Shown: positions 7,930 to 17,072, numbered from the stretch's first letter. The stretch: DNA of 38,929 bases from an uncultured Methylococcaceae bacterium (GCA_903911305.1 CAIWDB010000513.1:1-38929); one strand, 5' to 3'. Numbers and translations are program-made. Notes: generated by a model not told the origin, from the letters alone.

Positions 7930-9483
7930 ATGAAATTTATGACACGGGTATTGCGCCTACTGTCCATGAAAACACTGCTACTGCTGAGCTTCGGCTTTAC
8001 CCTGCTGCCCATGTCGGCGGGTTTAGTATCAGCTTTTTTTGCCATAGGGCAATTGTCTTTGCAGTCACAACACGCAATCCACCATGCAGCGGCTGAAGCG
8101 AAAAACGGCCAAGAACTGCAAGATCAACTGATTGATCTTGAACGAAGGGGCATGAACTATTTATTGTTGAGGAATGCAGATTCATTAGCCGATTTTAACA
8201 TTATTCATGAACAATTCGGAAATGATGTTCAAGCTTCGCTTACATCGGAAAAAAAATCAAACGATTCATTGGCAATCGGCTTGGAAGCGCTTGCCATGGA
8301 AGAAAAGATTGTATTTGACACAATTGTTTCACGCTATCCCGTGAGGCAGTCATCGGCGAGGCCCAATTCAGCCACTGATCGATGGGGGTCTGCCTATAAC
8401 GAACCCATGCCTGAATCTGACTTATTTCAATCTCTCAAGGATAAGGCACGCAACCTAGCCTTTGATTATGTCGCACATATTGAGACAGAATCCAAAAACC
8501 TTGCTGCAATGTCACGAAAAGCCAAGCAGGAACTTATTTTACACATCGTGTTGCTTTTATCCATCTCATTCATTGTGTTGGTTCTTCTAGTTTATCTAAT
8601 GCGCAACCCTATCCGCCAGATAGATTTCTTCATCAGGACTTTGGGGGCGGGAAATTTCACCCAGCCGATACGGGTTGTCGGAACTGCCGACGTGGAATTT
8701 CTCGGCGAGCGTTTAGAATGGCTGCGCACCCATCTAAACGACTTGGAAATGGCCAAGCAAAGGTTTGTGCGCAATGTCTCCCATGAAATAAAAACCCCCT
8801 TGGCGACCATACGCGAAGGGGCGGACCTACTCTCGGACGAAGTGGTGGGCGAGTTAAATCGCGAACAAAAGGACATAGCCGAGATATTGCTCGCCAACGC
8901 TGATAAAATGGACAAAATGATTGCCGAACTCATCAATTACAGCCAAGTATCCGCACGCAGGACATACAAAAAGCTCGTTCTCGTCGATATACAGCAGTTG
9001 CTAGTGTCGCTACTTGAAGACTATCGCTTACAGTTACGGAACAAGTCAATCAATGTGGTTCAGCATATCGAGCCTATGGAAATCATGGGGGATAATGAAC
9101 AACTACGAACCATTTTCGACAATCTTTTGTCGAACGCGCTCAAGTACTCCCCCGTAGGAGGCGAAATACAACTGTCAATGAAGCGGGAGGGTGGTCACAT
9201 GGTCTTGGAAATTCAAGACGAAGGGCCAGGAATCGACCCTGACGAACGGCAAAAAGTGTTCGAGCCTTTTTTCCAAGGGAGGGCATCCCGTGCTTTGGGT
9301 GTCAAAGGGACTGGTTTTGGGCTTGCCATCGTTGCCGAATGTGTCGCCAGCCACCATGGCAAAATCGAGGTGCTGGAATCGCATGAGGATCATGCGGGTG
9401 CAAGGATCAAAGTGCTGATTCCTGTGCAATCTTCAACTTATCGAAAATCAACCGAAGAAAACCAAGGTTCAAACAACACATGA
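7930..9483 (+). CDS. glrK: sensor histidine kinase GlrK/QseE-like
   Basis: A 517-residue membrane kinase. Transmembrane helix 1 (about residues 13-42) and helix 2 (about 198-222) bracket a periplasmic helical sensor region. Then come a HAMP linker, a HisKA domain with the phospho-accepting His285 in NVSHEIKTPLATIREG, and an HATPase domain with DNLLSNALKYSP, DEGPGIDPDE and GTGFGLAIV. The architecture and the sigma-54-type response regulator directly downstream match GlrK-GlrR of Enterobacteriaceae, where the pair responds to envelope state and drives small-RNA and rpoE promoters. The ATG at 7930 is preferred to the TTG at 7924. Its end overlaps glrR by four bases (ATGA). Confidence 0.88.
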   Translation: MKFMTRVLRLLSMKTLLLLSFGFTLLPMSAGLVSAFFAIGQLSLQSQHAIHHAAAEAKNGQELQDQLIDLERRGMNYLLLRNADSLADFNIIHEQFGNDVQASLTSEKKSNDSLAIGLEALAMEEKIVFDTIVSRYPVRQSSARPNSATDRWGSAYNEPMPESDLFQSLKDKARNLAFDYVAHIETESKNLAAMSRKAKQELILHIVLLLSISFIVLVLLVYLMRNPIRQIDFFIRTLGAGNFTQPIRVVGTADVEFLGERLEWLRTHLNDLEMAKQRFVRNVSHEIKTPLATIREGADLLSDEVVGELNREQKDIAEILLANADKMDKMIAELINYSQVSARRTYKKLVLVDIQQLLVSLLEDYRLQLRNKSINVVQHIEPMEIMGDNEQLRTIFDNLLSNALKYSPVGGEIQLSMKREGGHMVLEIQDEGPGIDPDERQKVFEPFFQGRASRALGVKGTGFGLAIVAECVASHHGKIEVLESHEDHAGARIKVLIPVQSSTYRKSTEENQGSNNT

Positions 9484-10832
9484 GCGAATTGAGCAAACGC
9501 ATCCTTTTAGTGGATGACGACCCGGACCTACTCCGATTATTGGGCTTGCGCCTCACCTCGGCAGGCTATGAGCTGACTACTGCCAGTAGTGGGGTGGAGG
9601 CTTTGTCTCGTCTGTCAAATGCCCGTCCGCATGTCGTGATTACTGACCTACGCATGGAAGGCATGGACGGCATGGCCCTGTTCGAAGCCTTGCATTCTCA
9701 ATATTCAACCTTGCCAGTCATCATCCTGACCGCTCACGGAACGATCAGTGACGCGGTAACGGCCACCAAGCGAGGCGTGTTTGGTTTCCTGACTAAACCT
9801 GTGGATAAGAATGAATTGATCAAACAAGTGGAAGATGCCATGAGGATCGGTGTCACCAACATCGAATCGCAGTCTAGCGGTATTTGGCGCGAAAAAATCA
9901 TTACTCAAAGCCCTTTGATGGAGGAGTTGTTAAACCAGGCCCAACGGGTCGCCCAAAATAAAGCCAGCATTTTCATCGGCGGCGACAGTGGCACGGGCAA
10001 AGAACTGTTGGCTAGAGCCATTCACGAGGCCAGCAGCCGAAATGAAGGGCCTTTTGTCGCGGTCAACTGTAGCGCCATCCCTGAAAACTTGTTCGAGTCC
10101 GAATTGTTTGGACATAAAAAGGGTTCGTTCACTGGTGCGATTCGTGACCACAATGGCTTATTCCGCGAGGCAAATGGCGGCACGCTGTTCTTGGATGAAA
10201 TTGGCGACATGCCAAAATCGATTCAAGTCAAATTACTTCGAGTCTTGCAAGAAATGAAAGTCCGCTCCGTGGGCGGCACCAAGGATGACCCGATTGATGT
10301 CAGGATGGTTTCCGCCACCCACACTGACTTGGAAACCGCCATGAAAGAAGGAAATTTTCGTGACGATTTGTATTACCGCTTGAATGTAGTGACATTCAAA
10401 CTCCCCTCCTTATCCGAGCGCCCAGAGGACATTCCCCTGCTCGCGAATCATTTTTTGCGCAATCTTTCGGAAACCTATGGTGACAGGGTGAAGGGATTTT
10501 CTCCCGAGGCAATGGAATGCATGGTGAATTCGGAATGGCCGGGCAATGTGCGTCAGCTACGCAACGTGGTGGAGCAATGCATTGCACTGTCCCACACGCC
10601 TTTGATTCCACTGTCTTTGGTGCAACGCGCAGTCAGGGACGAACCGACTCAATTCATGTCACTTCAAGATGCCCGGAATAAATTTGAACGCGATTATTTG
10701 ATCCGTCTATTGCAAATGACAGCCGGAAGTGTGACTCAAGCCTCCAAGCTCGCCAAGCGCAACCGCACCGAATTTTATCGCCTGTTAAGCAGGCACGGCA
10801 TGAAGCCGGAAGACTTCAAACCACCTGAATGA
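9480..10832 (+). CDS. glrR: sigma-54-dependent response regulator GlrR/QseF-like
   Basis: A 450-residue NtrC-type activator. The receiver domain has the acidic pocket VDDD (residues 11-14), phospho-acceptor Asp56 in VITDLRMEGMDG, and Lys106 in LTKPVD. The AAA+ domain has Walker A GGDSGTGKE (about 167-175), Walker B GGTLFLDEIGD and the sigma-54 contact loop GSFTGA (215-220), where serine replaces the usual alanine as in some close relatives. The C-terminal Fis-type helix-turn-helix is AGSVTQASKLAKRNRTEFYRLLSRHG. It is translationally coupled to glrK. Its targets cannot be told from sequence, but two sigma-54 promoters occur in the window (5132 and 31501). Confidence 0.93.
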   Translation: MSELSKRILLVDDDPDLLRLLGLRLTSAGYELTTASSGVEALSRLSNARPHVVITDLRMEGMDGMALFEALHSQYSTLPVIILTAHGTISDAVTATKRGVFGFLTKPVDKNELIKQVEDAMRIGVTNIESQSSGIWREKIITQSPLMEELLNQAQRVAQNKASIFIGGDSGTGKELLARAIHEASSRNEGPFVAVNCSAIPENLFESELFGHKKGSFTGAIRDHNGLFREANGGTLFLDEIGDMPKSIQVKLLRVLQEMKVRSVGGTKDDPIDVRMVSATHTDLETAMKEGNFRDDLYYRLNVVTFKLPSLSERPEDIPLLANHFLRNLSETYGDRVKGFSPEAMECMVNSEWPGNVRQLRNVVEQCIALSHTPLIPLSLVQRAVRDEPTQFMSLQDARNKFERDYLIRLLQMTAGSVTQASKLAKRNRTEFYRLLSRHGMKPEDFKPPE

Positions 10833-10839
10833 ACTTCCA

Positions 10840-10928
10840 TTGGAGCGTCAAAGCCTGTCCTGAGCGAAGTCGAAGGGCTTGCTTTGACGCTCCAACCCTA
10901 GGCCACTGCTTAACATCAGTTAAGCATC
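10840..10928. repeat. interspersed palindromic repeat, copy A
   Basis: A perfect 15-base inverted repeat, TTGGAGCGTCAAAGC at 10840-10854 and GCTTTGACGCTCCAA at 10881-10895, encloses a segment with CCTGTCCTGAGCGAAGTCG. It is followed by a tail CCCTAGGCCACTGCTTAACA. The 43 bases at 10886-10928 are about 37/43 identical to 17214-17256. It may also terminate glrR transcripts. Confidence 0.8.
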
Positions 10929-10959
10929 TATTGTCCACCACTCAACCCACTAAGCTTCC

Positions 10960-11709
10960 ATGATACAACCCGTAAAATTCATCACCGGCCCATTCGCCGG
11001 TGCAATTTTCCTACTTCGTGGACTCAGCATGTTGCGACGAAAGGAACTGCGGCTGTTTCTGTTTGGCCCTTTGTTCATCAACTTGGCCCTGTACTCCCTA
11101 GCGGCTTGGCTTGGTGTCCACTACTTTGCGATGGCATTGGACTGGCTGATACCAAGTTCACTTCACTGGCTAAATTGGCTGTTATGGCCGATTTTCGCGT
11201 TGCTGCTAACTGGATTCGCCTTTTTCACCTTCACATTAGTTGCCAACCTGATTGCCTCGCCTTTGTATGGCCCATTGTCTGAAAAAGTTCTACAGCTTGT
11301 CGGGGTTGAGATTAACCCTGGCGGCGCAGGTGAGCGTATCGGAAGCACCATTGTGGCTGACCTCGCCTCCGGGTTAAGACGGCTTCGCTATTTCGCCTTG
11401 CGTGCGTTGCCATTATTGTTGGCAACCGCCATACCGGGCGTCAATTTGATTGCGGGGTTTTTATGGATATTGTTTGGGGCTTGGAGCTTGTCGCTGGAAT
11501 ACATGGCCTACCCGTTAGAAGCCCAAGGCATGAGATTCCCTGAGCAAAGGGAGTTGGCAAAGTCTTCCCGCATGGTGGCTTTAGGGTTTGGCGCTGCCAT
11601 CATGTTTGGTTTGGGCATTCCCGTATTAAATATCTTTATCCCCCCCGCTGCTGTGATCGGGGCTACGTTATATATTGCCCAACGTAGCCAAAAGCAAGTT
11701 GAACAATAA
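10960..11709 (+). CDS. cysZ: CysZ-like sulfate transporter (EI24 family)
   Basis: A 249-residue polytopic inner-membrane protein of the CysZ/EI24 family. E. coli CysZ carries sulfate into the cell for cysteine synthesis. The family opening (GPFAGAIFLLRGLSMLRRKELRLFLFGP) is followed by about four hydrophobic stretches, the conserved NLIASPLYGPLSEKV loop, and a late YMAYPLEAQGMRF motif before the final membrane segments. It starts at ATG 10960 directly after repeat copy A, is monocistronic, and is convergent with the phosphofructokinase gene. No other cysteine genes are nearby, so the substrate is assumed from the family. Confidence 0.88.
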   Translation: MIQPVKFITGPFAGAIFLLRGLSMLRRKELRLFLFGPLFINLALYSLAAWLGVHYFAMALDWLIPSSLHWLNWLLWPIFALLLTGFAFFTFTLVANLIASPLYGPLSEKVLQLVGVEINPGGAGERIGSTIVADLASGLRRLRYFALRALPLLLATAIPGVNLIAGFLWILFGAWSLSLEYMAYPLEAQGMRFPEQRELAKSSRMVALGFGAAIMFGLGIPVLNIFIPPAAVIGATLYIAQRSQKQVEQ

Positions 11710-11763
11710 ATACCGAATGTTGCTGAATTAACGCCTCTTACCCCACACGGGGAAAGCCTGGGA

Positions 11764-11836
11764 TGGGGACGATCAAAAGGAGGCGAAGCCACTGCTTTTA
11801 CTCGTCCCCAACTAACCCTCCCCCATTGGGGGAGGG
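11764..11836. terminator. palindromic region between convergent cysZ and PPi-PFK genes
   Basis: Two perfect inverted repeats lie here: TGGGGACGA (11764-11772) with TCGTCCCCA (11802-11810), and CCCTCCCCC (11816-11824) with GGGGGAGGG (11828-11836) around ATT. They could end transcription from both sides, though neither is followed by a T-run. The C/G-run palindrome resembles widely dispersed intergenic repeats. Confidence 0.5.
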
Positions 11837-11872
11837 ACTTGTGTACGGTACTGGAGAGGGTGGCTGTAGGGA

Positions 11873-13102
11873 TCAGTGACTCACCGCCACCTTGCCGCCT
11901 TTCTTCTGTCCAATCGCTTTGAGCAATTCGACAAACCAAGGCGTGTCGATGTCGAACGGCTTGCCGCCCTTGATGCGGGGGAATTCAATGGCGCGGAGAA
12001 TGTTGCCATTGTCTTCGTCGTGACCGATCACGCCAGGTTCGCGGCGCAGGGCGCATTCCACCGCCAAATCCGTGCAGGACTTGATCAGGCGGATATCTTC
12101 GATATTGGATGCGGAGGCGCGGGCATAGTAGCCGGACTTCTGAACCAAAGTCTTTTCCGCGCCAAGCATTTGCGCGAACTGTTCGCCAAACCATTTGCCG
12201 GGGTTGACGGCATCCAGTTTGATGTGACCGAAGGCATCACGCGGCACTTCCTGTCCTTTGGCTTGCATTTCGGCAACAATCGCTTCCACGCCAGCCCCTT
12301 CGGAGATGAAGATGTTTACATTGTCCACCGTGTCCATGACCTTGCGCAGGCGTTCGGCTTCGGCGGCGAGGTCGATTTCCATTTCCGGCACAAACACGGC
12401 ATGGACTTCATAGCTTTCGCGGGACAAGCCCAAGCCCGGCAACCATTCTTCGCGATCTAGCAACTTGCGGTATTCTGACGCAGTGGCAGCGGTCAGCCAA
12501 CCACAGTTGCGGCCCATGACTTCATGGACGATCAACATGCGTGGATTGGAATTGTTTTCCGCGACAGCATTGCGGAAATACCGTGCGCCCTGTTCGGCCG
12601 CAGTCCAAGCGCCCAAGGACTGCTTGATCGGGAATACGTCGTTGTCCACGGTCTTCGGCAAGCCAATCACGGTCAAGCCATAATTGTTTTTTTGCAGGAA
12701 TGCGGCCAAATCGGCAGCGGCAATGTTGGTGTCGTCCCCGCCGATGGTGTGTAAAATGTCCACGCCGTCTTTAATCAATTGGTCGGCGGCAACTTTTTGT
12801 GGGTCTTCGCCTTCCTTGACCAATCCACGCTTCACACAATCTTTGACATTGGTGAGCTTAACCCGGCTGTTGCCGATGGGCGAACCGCCAAACTTGTGCA
12901 TCAAACTGGCTTTGGCGCGGATTTCCGGGGTGACCGGGTAAGAATCGCCCAGCAACAAGCCTTTGTAACCACTGCGATAGCAGATGATTTCGATGCTGGG
13001 ATCAATCTCGGTGTAGCGTTCGATCAGACCGCCGACGGCTGAACTGAGGCAGGGGGCCAAGCCACCTGCGGTGAGGATTGCGACTTTCTTTGGTTTACTC
13101 AT
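11873..13102 (-). CDS. pfp: pyrophosphate-dependent 6-phosphofructokinase
   Basis: A 409-residue PfkA-superfamily enzyme that interconverts fructose 6-phosphate and fructose 1,6-bisphosphate, using pyrophosphate instead of ATP. The donor-site signature is GGDDT at 121-125: Asp124 stands where ATP enzymes have glycine, and this residue blocks ATP. The catalytic motif reads PKTVDND (149-155), with lysine where ATP enzymes have glycine. Both are diagnostic of PPi-PFK. The reaction is reversible, and in methanotrophs such enzymes are described as serving the ribulose monophosphate cycle, also acting on sedoheptulose phosphates. It has a likely sigma-70 promoter (13142-13169) and is convergent with cysZ. 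Confidence 0.93.
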   Translation of the reverse strand: MSKPKKVAILTAGGLAPCLSSAVGGLIERYTEIDPSIEIICYRSGYKGLLLGDSYPVTPEIRAKASLMHKFGGSPIGNSRVKLTNVKDCVKRGLVKEGEDPQKVAADQLIKDGVDILHTIGGDDTNIAAADLAAFLQKNNYGLTVIGLPKTVDNDVFPIKQSLGAWTAAEQGARYFRNAVAENNSNPRMLIVHEVMGRNCGWLTAATASEYRKLLDREEWLPGLGLSRESYEVHAVFVPEMEIDLAAEAERLRKVMDTVDNVNIFISEGAGVEAIVAEMQAKGQEVPRDAFGHIKLDAVNPGKWFGEQFAQMLGAEKTLVQKSGYYARASASNIEDIRLIKSCTDLAVECALRREPGVIGHDEDNGNILRAIEFPRIKGGKPFDIDTPWFVELLKAIGQKKGGKVAVSH

Positions 13103-13141
13103 GGTATATGTCTTTATTTTGTGTTTTGATTGAAAGGATGG

Positions 13142-13169
13142 AACATAAACGCTTATTTTGCCATGTCAA
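13142..13169 (-). promoter_or_regulatory. sigma-70 promoter of the PPi-PFK gene
   Basis: On the minus strand a perfect -35 TTGACA (13169-13164) is followed after 16 bases by TATGTT (13147-13142, four of six matches to TATAAT). Transcription would begin near 13135, about 33 bases before the ATG at 13102. Confidence 0.5.
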
Positions 13170-13209
13170 CACTTGAACATTCACGGAATTTTTGTTTAAT
13201 TCACTAGTT

Positions 13210-13270
13210 TGGAACGCTATGCAGAAGGTCAAAGCTTGCTTTTGCAGTCAAAGCTAGCGTTGATGCTCCA
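13210..13270. repeat. interspersed palindromic repeat, degenerate copy C
   Basis: TTGGAACGCTATGC on the left and TAGCGTTGATGCTCCA on the right form an imperfect inverted repeat around TCAAAGCTTGCTTT. It resembles copies A (10840) and B (17121) in its TCAAAGC core and GCTCCA end, but lacks the CCTAGGCC tail. Confidence 0.5.
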
Positions 13271-13310
13271 TATATCAGTCACTTAATAAGGCATCGCATA
13301 TCACACAACC

Positions 13311-15164
13311 ATGTCAGAATTTCATTTTCTAAGGCCGCTCTGGTTACTCGCCCTCATTCCACTCGCTGGCTTAAGTTGGCAAATCATCCGCATGGGGCGG
13401 GAAGGCGGAGATTGGAGGCGCATCTGTGACCCGGCTTTGTTGCCTTACATTCTCGTCCATGACAGTGGAGGTAAAACCGCAAGACGCACCTCTTGGCTGT
13501 TTACACTAGGCGGTATGCTTGCCATTTTTGCTTTGGCGGGTCCAGTGTGGGAACGGTTGCCGGTGCCGGCATTTCGCAATGAAGCCGCATTAGTCATCGC
13601 CTTGGATCTCTCCCATATCATGGAAGCAACAGATATCAAGCCTAACCGTTTGGGGCGGGCGCGTTTTAAAATTGCTGACTTATTGAAGCAACGCAAAGAT
13701 GGTTTGACCGCGCTATTAGTCTACTCGGGGGATGCCTTCACGGTGACGCCGCTGACCGACGACAGCGGGACGATCACTTCTCAGCTTTCCGCCCTATCCA
13801 GCGATTTGCTTCCCACCCAAGGCAGTCGTGCCGATTTGGCCTTGGAACTTGCCGGGCGTTTGCTCAAACAAGCGGGATTGACCCATGGCGACATATTGCT
13901 TGTCACCGATGGCGGCAGTCTCGGCAAAGCGTTTGATGTTGCCAAAGACCTAAATGCGCAAGGGTACAAGGTTTCAGTGTTAGGGGCAGGCAGTGAAGAA
14001 GGCGCTCCAGTGCCGTTGGCTGAAGGGGGGTTTTTGCAAGACAGCAAGGGCAACATCATCATTTCTAAATTGGCCGAACCTGCTTTGCGGCAACTCGCTG
14101 AGGACGGAGGGGGAATTTATAGGAAATTGACTATCGACAATTCGGATTTGTCCACGCTACTGCCCTTTTTAGGCCAACAGGCAAACCCCAATCAGCCGGG
14201 CGCAGAGGGAAATGGTGTGTTAGTCCAACAATGGGAGGAACGCGGAGCATGGCTATTATTACTCTTGTTGCCGATTGCAGCCCTTGGGTTTCGACGTGGC
14301 TACTTGGCGGTGTTGGCGCTGGTGGTGCTGCCGCTTCCACAAACGGCCAAAGCCATGGAATGGAAAGATTTGTGGCAAACTCACGACCAGCAAGCGAGTC
14401 AGGCATTTCAACAAGGAGATCATGCCAAGGCTGCCGAATCCTTTGATAATCCTGCTTGGAAGGCGGTGGCCCAGTATAAATCAGGGCAATTCGAAGAGGT
14501 CACCAAGACTTTGCAAGGGCAAGATTCCGCCGATGCCAACTATAACCTAGGCAACGCTTTCGCCAAACAAGGCCAATACCCTCAAGCCATTGCCGCTTAC
14601 GATAAGGCACTTAAGCTAGACCCAAAACATGAGGATGCCCGTTATAACAAAGAATTGGTTGAGAAAGCCATGAAGGAACAGCAAGAACAAGAAAAAGACA
14701 AGGACAAGCAACAATCAGGCGGCAAGGGCCAAGAACCCATTAAAGACCAAAAGAAAAAGTCAGGCGATCAACAACAAGGCCAAGACCAACAACAAGACGA
14801 CCCGCAAAAACAGCAGAACCCGTCCAAGGGTCAAGAGGGTCAACAAGAGGAACAACAAGGCCGGCAGGAAAGCCAAGATAAGCAAAATCAGGCAGAACAG
14901 CCGTCTCAGCAGGGCGAGCAAAAACCATCACAGGAACAGTCAAAGGAAGAACAGGGTCAAGATGCCCAGCCGATTGACCAGCAGCCTACAGGCAAGGAAG
15001 GGGAAGAGAAAAAGGCCATGACAAGCACCGATACACATCAGAAAGAAGACAATCAGGCAGTCGAACAATGGCTGAGGCGCATCCCTGACGATCCCGGCGG
15101 CCTGCTCAGGCGTAAGTTCGCCCTTCAGTACCAACAAAGGCAAAACCGCCCAAGGCAACCCTAG
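13311..15164 (+). CDS. BatB/BatC fusion: VWA-domain and TPR protein
   Basis: A 617-residue membrane protein joining two Bat (aerotolerance) parts. Residues 1-85 hold the N-terminal Bat membrane segment and a second helix. A von Willebrand A domain follows (about 90-270), then a transmembrane helix (about 305-345), TPR repeats (about 380-445, including NYNLGNAFAKQGQYPQAIAAY), a long Gln/Lys/Glu-rich low-complexity region (about 448-585), and a basic end RRKFALQYQQR. The metal-site motif, normally DxSxS, reads D99-L-S101-H-I103: the last serine is isoleucine. TDGG, the later MIDAS aspartate, is kept. BatD follows five bases later. No moxR, DUF58 or batA precedes it, so the operon is shortened or split. 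Confidence 0.88.
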   Translation: MSEFHFLRPLWLLALIPLAGLSWQIIRMGREGGDWRRICDPALLPYILVHDSGGKTARRTSWLFTLGGMLAIFALAGPVWERLPVPAFRNEAALVIALDLSHIMEATDIKPNRLGRARFKIADLLKQRKDGLTALLVYSGDAFTVTPLTDDSGTITSQLSALSSDLLPTQGSRADLALELAGRLLKQAGLTHGDILLVTDGGSLGKAFDVAKDLNAQGYKVSVLGAGSEEGAPVPLAEGGFLQDSKGNIIISKLAEPALRQLAEDGGGIYRKLTIDNSDLSTLLPFLGQQANPNQPGAEGNGVLVQQWEERGAWLLLLLLPIAALGFRRGYLAVLALVVLPLPQTAKAMEWKDLWQTHDQQASQAFQQGDHAKAAESFDNPAWKAVAQYKSGQFEEVTKTLQGQDSADANYNLGNAFAKQGQYPQAIAAYDKALKLDPKHEDARYNKELVEKAMKEQQEQEKDKDKQQSGGKGQEPIKDQKKKSGDQQQGQDQQQDDPQKQQNPSKGQEGQQEEQQGRQESQDKQNQAEQPSQQGEQKPSQEQSKEEQGQDAQPIDQQPTGKEGEEKKAMTSTDTHQKEDNQAVEQWLRRIPDDPGGLLRRKFALQYQQRQNRPRQP

Positions 15165-15216
15165 ATTTTTGAATTCGACACACATTCAACTAACTAAAGT
15201 TAGAGCGTTAAACATA

Positions 15217-17061
15217 ATGAATATGGTAAATCTAAACAGTAGTAGCCCGTATAAACCCTCCGGCATAATCCTAATTAAGAATTCATCCAACCAAAGGCAA
15301 TGCCGCTTTGAGACTGGTAGCTGGCTGGCATCCATAAACTTTCCAAAGCTTGTCATGCTTTGGTTTGCAATGCTTGGCTTGATGCTCCTCTTTACCCCCC
15401 CATCCCAAGCCTCCACCATCCGGGTCACTCCCGACCGCGACCCAGTGCGCATGAATGAAACGTTTAACGTGGTGTTCAGCAGTGAGGATAGCGTGGATGG
15501 TGATCCCGATTTCAGCCCGTTGGCAGAGGATTTTGAAATTATCGGTCAAAACCAAGGCAGCCAAGTCTCGTTTGTCAACGGTAAAATGAGCAAGAAACAG
15601 GAATGGACACTGACCTTAAGCCCAAAACGGACGGGTTCCATCCAAATTCCAGCCATTGCTTTTGGATCAGACCACAGCCAACCCACCCATGTGAACGTTT
15701 TGGATTCCGGGGCTGCACCGTCCTCTCAAACCCCCGGAGGGGCGGCAGATGACGAAGGGATAAAGCTGGAAGTCGAAGCTACGCCTAAAAACCCTTATGT
15801 TCAAGCCCAAGTCATGCTCACCGTGAGGGTGTTATTTCGGATAAATGTAGTCGGCGCTGATTTAAGCGAACCATTGGTCCAGGATGCCTTGGTTGAAAAC
15901 TTGGGTGACGGTCATTATGACACCACTCGAAACGGATATGACTACAAGGTGCTTGAACGCAAAATTGCAGTATTCCCCCAAAAAAGCGGTTTATTGACGA
16001 TAGACCCGATGCGCTTGACGGCACAAGTGGAAGTGGGTGGACGATCGTTTTTTAGCCGTTCCACCCGCGCCATGCAGGTAAAATCGGACGCTATCAATTT
16101 ACAAGTGCGCCCTATTCCAGCCTCGTTTACCGGCAAACATTGGTTGCCCGCCATGGATTTGAAATTGGAACAATCTTGGTCGCAAAATCCGCCACAAGCC
16201 AAGGTGGGCGAACCCATGACCCGGACTTTGACGGTGAGCGCCAAAGGAATCACCAAAGGCTTGCTGCCAGAACTGGGCGCCGACATTCATCTCGACCCAT
16301 CAATAAAGCAATACCCAGACCAGCCGGCCTTGAATGAAGAAAAATCCATTTCAACAGGCATTTCCAGCACCCGTCAAGAAAAAACCGCGTTGATTCCTTC
16401 CAAGTCAGGGAAATTTAACATGCCAGCGGTTGAAGTTCCGTGGTGGAACATTAAAACTGACCGGACGGAAATTGCACGGATTCCCGAATTCACCCTGGAC
16501 GTGGAGGCATCGAGTGAAGCCACCAACCCAAGTACGCCAACCTCTTCAGTTCCTCATGAATTGACGGACTCTTCCCCTGCCAAATCCGTTGACGTTTCGG
16601 TGCCAGTGAAATTTTCATCATCCATCTGGTTTTGGTTGGCGTTATTTTTTGGTTTTGGATGGCTTTCCACTGGTTTAGCCTGGTGGGGTGTTCATCATAG
16701 GACAATGGACTCATCCCTTTCCGTATCACGAACTAAACCAGACCTAGGCGCAGACATTAGCCTGGCTCGCAAGGCATTGCGGACAGCTTGTACCCAAAAT
16801 GAACCCACAGCGGCACGTGCGGCGTTGCTGCAATGGGCGGGCTTGTACTGGCCTGAGCGGAAACCCGCCACACTGGCTGAAATAGCCAGCCTAGGAGGAG
16901 AACAGTTGGCCTCGGAAATTGGAAATATCAATCGTGTACTTTACAGCCACGCAGACGAAAGGTGGGACGGCGACAGGCTGTGGGTGGCGGTGCAAACCTT
17001 ACAGGAAGGGAAAATTAAAAAAGGCAAAGAAAGCTTGGATTTGGAGCCGATGTATCGGTAA
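15217..17061 (+). CDS. batD: BatD family protein
   Basis: A protein of about 614 residues with the BatD plan. After a signal segment (VMLWFAMLGLMLLFTPPSQA) comes a large periplasmic part with beta-sandwich repeats that opens STIRVTPDRDPVRMNETFNV and includes the EWTLTLSPKRTGSIQIPAI motif. A single C-terminal membrane helix (SIWFWLALFFGFGWLS) and a short cytoplasmic tail follow. Bat proteins are thought to form an envelope complex with VWA partners; the role is not settled. The start is uncertain: the frame is open from TTG 15169, ATG 15217 is given here, and ATG 15355 would place the signal peptide at the very N-terminus. It follows the BatB/BatC fusion directly. Confidence 0.85.
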   Translation: MNMVNLNSSSPYKPSGIILIKNSSNQRQCRFETGSWLASINFPKLVMLWFAMLGLMLLFTPPSQASTIRVTPDRDPVRMNETFNVVFSSEDSVDGDPDFSPLAEDFEIIGQNQGSQVSFVNGKMSKKQEWTLTLSPKRTGSIQIPAIAFGSDHSQPTHVNVLDSGAAPSSQTPGGAADDEGIKLEVEATPKNPYVQAQVMLTVRVLFRINVVGADLSEPLVQDALVENLGDGHYDTTRNGYDYKVLERKIAVFPQKSGLLTIDPMRLTAQVEVGGRSFFSRSTRAMQVKSDAINLQVRPIPASFTGKHWLPAMDLKLEQSWSQNPPQAKVGEPMTRTLTVSAKGITKGLLPELGADIHLDPSIKQYPDQPALNEEKSISTGISSTRQEKTALIPSKSGKFNMPAVEVPWWNIKTDRTEIARIPEFTLDVEASSEATNPSTPTSSVPHELTDSSPAKSVDVSVPVKFSSSIWFWLALFFGFGWLSTGLAWWGVHHRTMDSSLSVSRTKPDLGADISLARKALRTACTQNEPTAARAALLQWAGLYWPERKPATLAEIASLGGEQLASEIGNINRVLYSHADERWDGDRLWVAVQTLQEGKIKKGKESLDLEPMYR

Positions 17062-17072
17062 GCAATTAACAA

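Noticed and set aside
11876-12460. A 194-codon plus-strand reading frame inside the PPi-PFK gene
   Set aside because: It is antisense to a well-conserved enzyme; its codons only mirror that gene and it has no recognisable domain.
13210-13270. CRISPR-like repeat
   Set aside because: Only one imperfect palindrome is present, without regular spacers or cas genes.
14640-15060. The Gln-rich stretch of the BatB/BatC protein as a DNA repeat array
   Set aside because: Codons vary and no fixed unit repeats; it is low-complexity protein sequence only.
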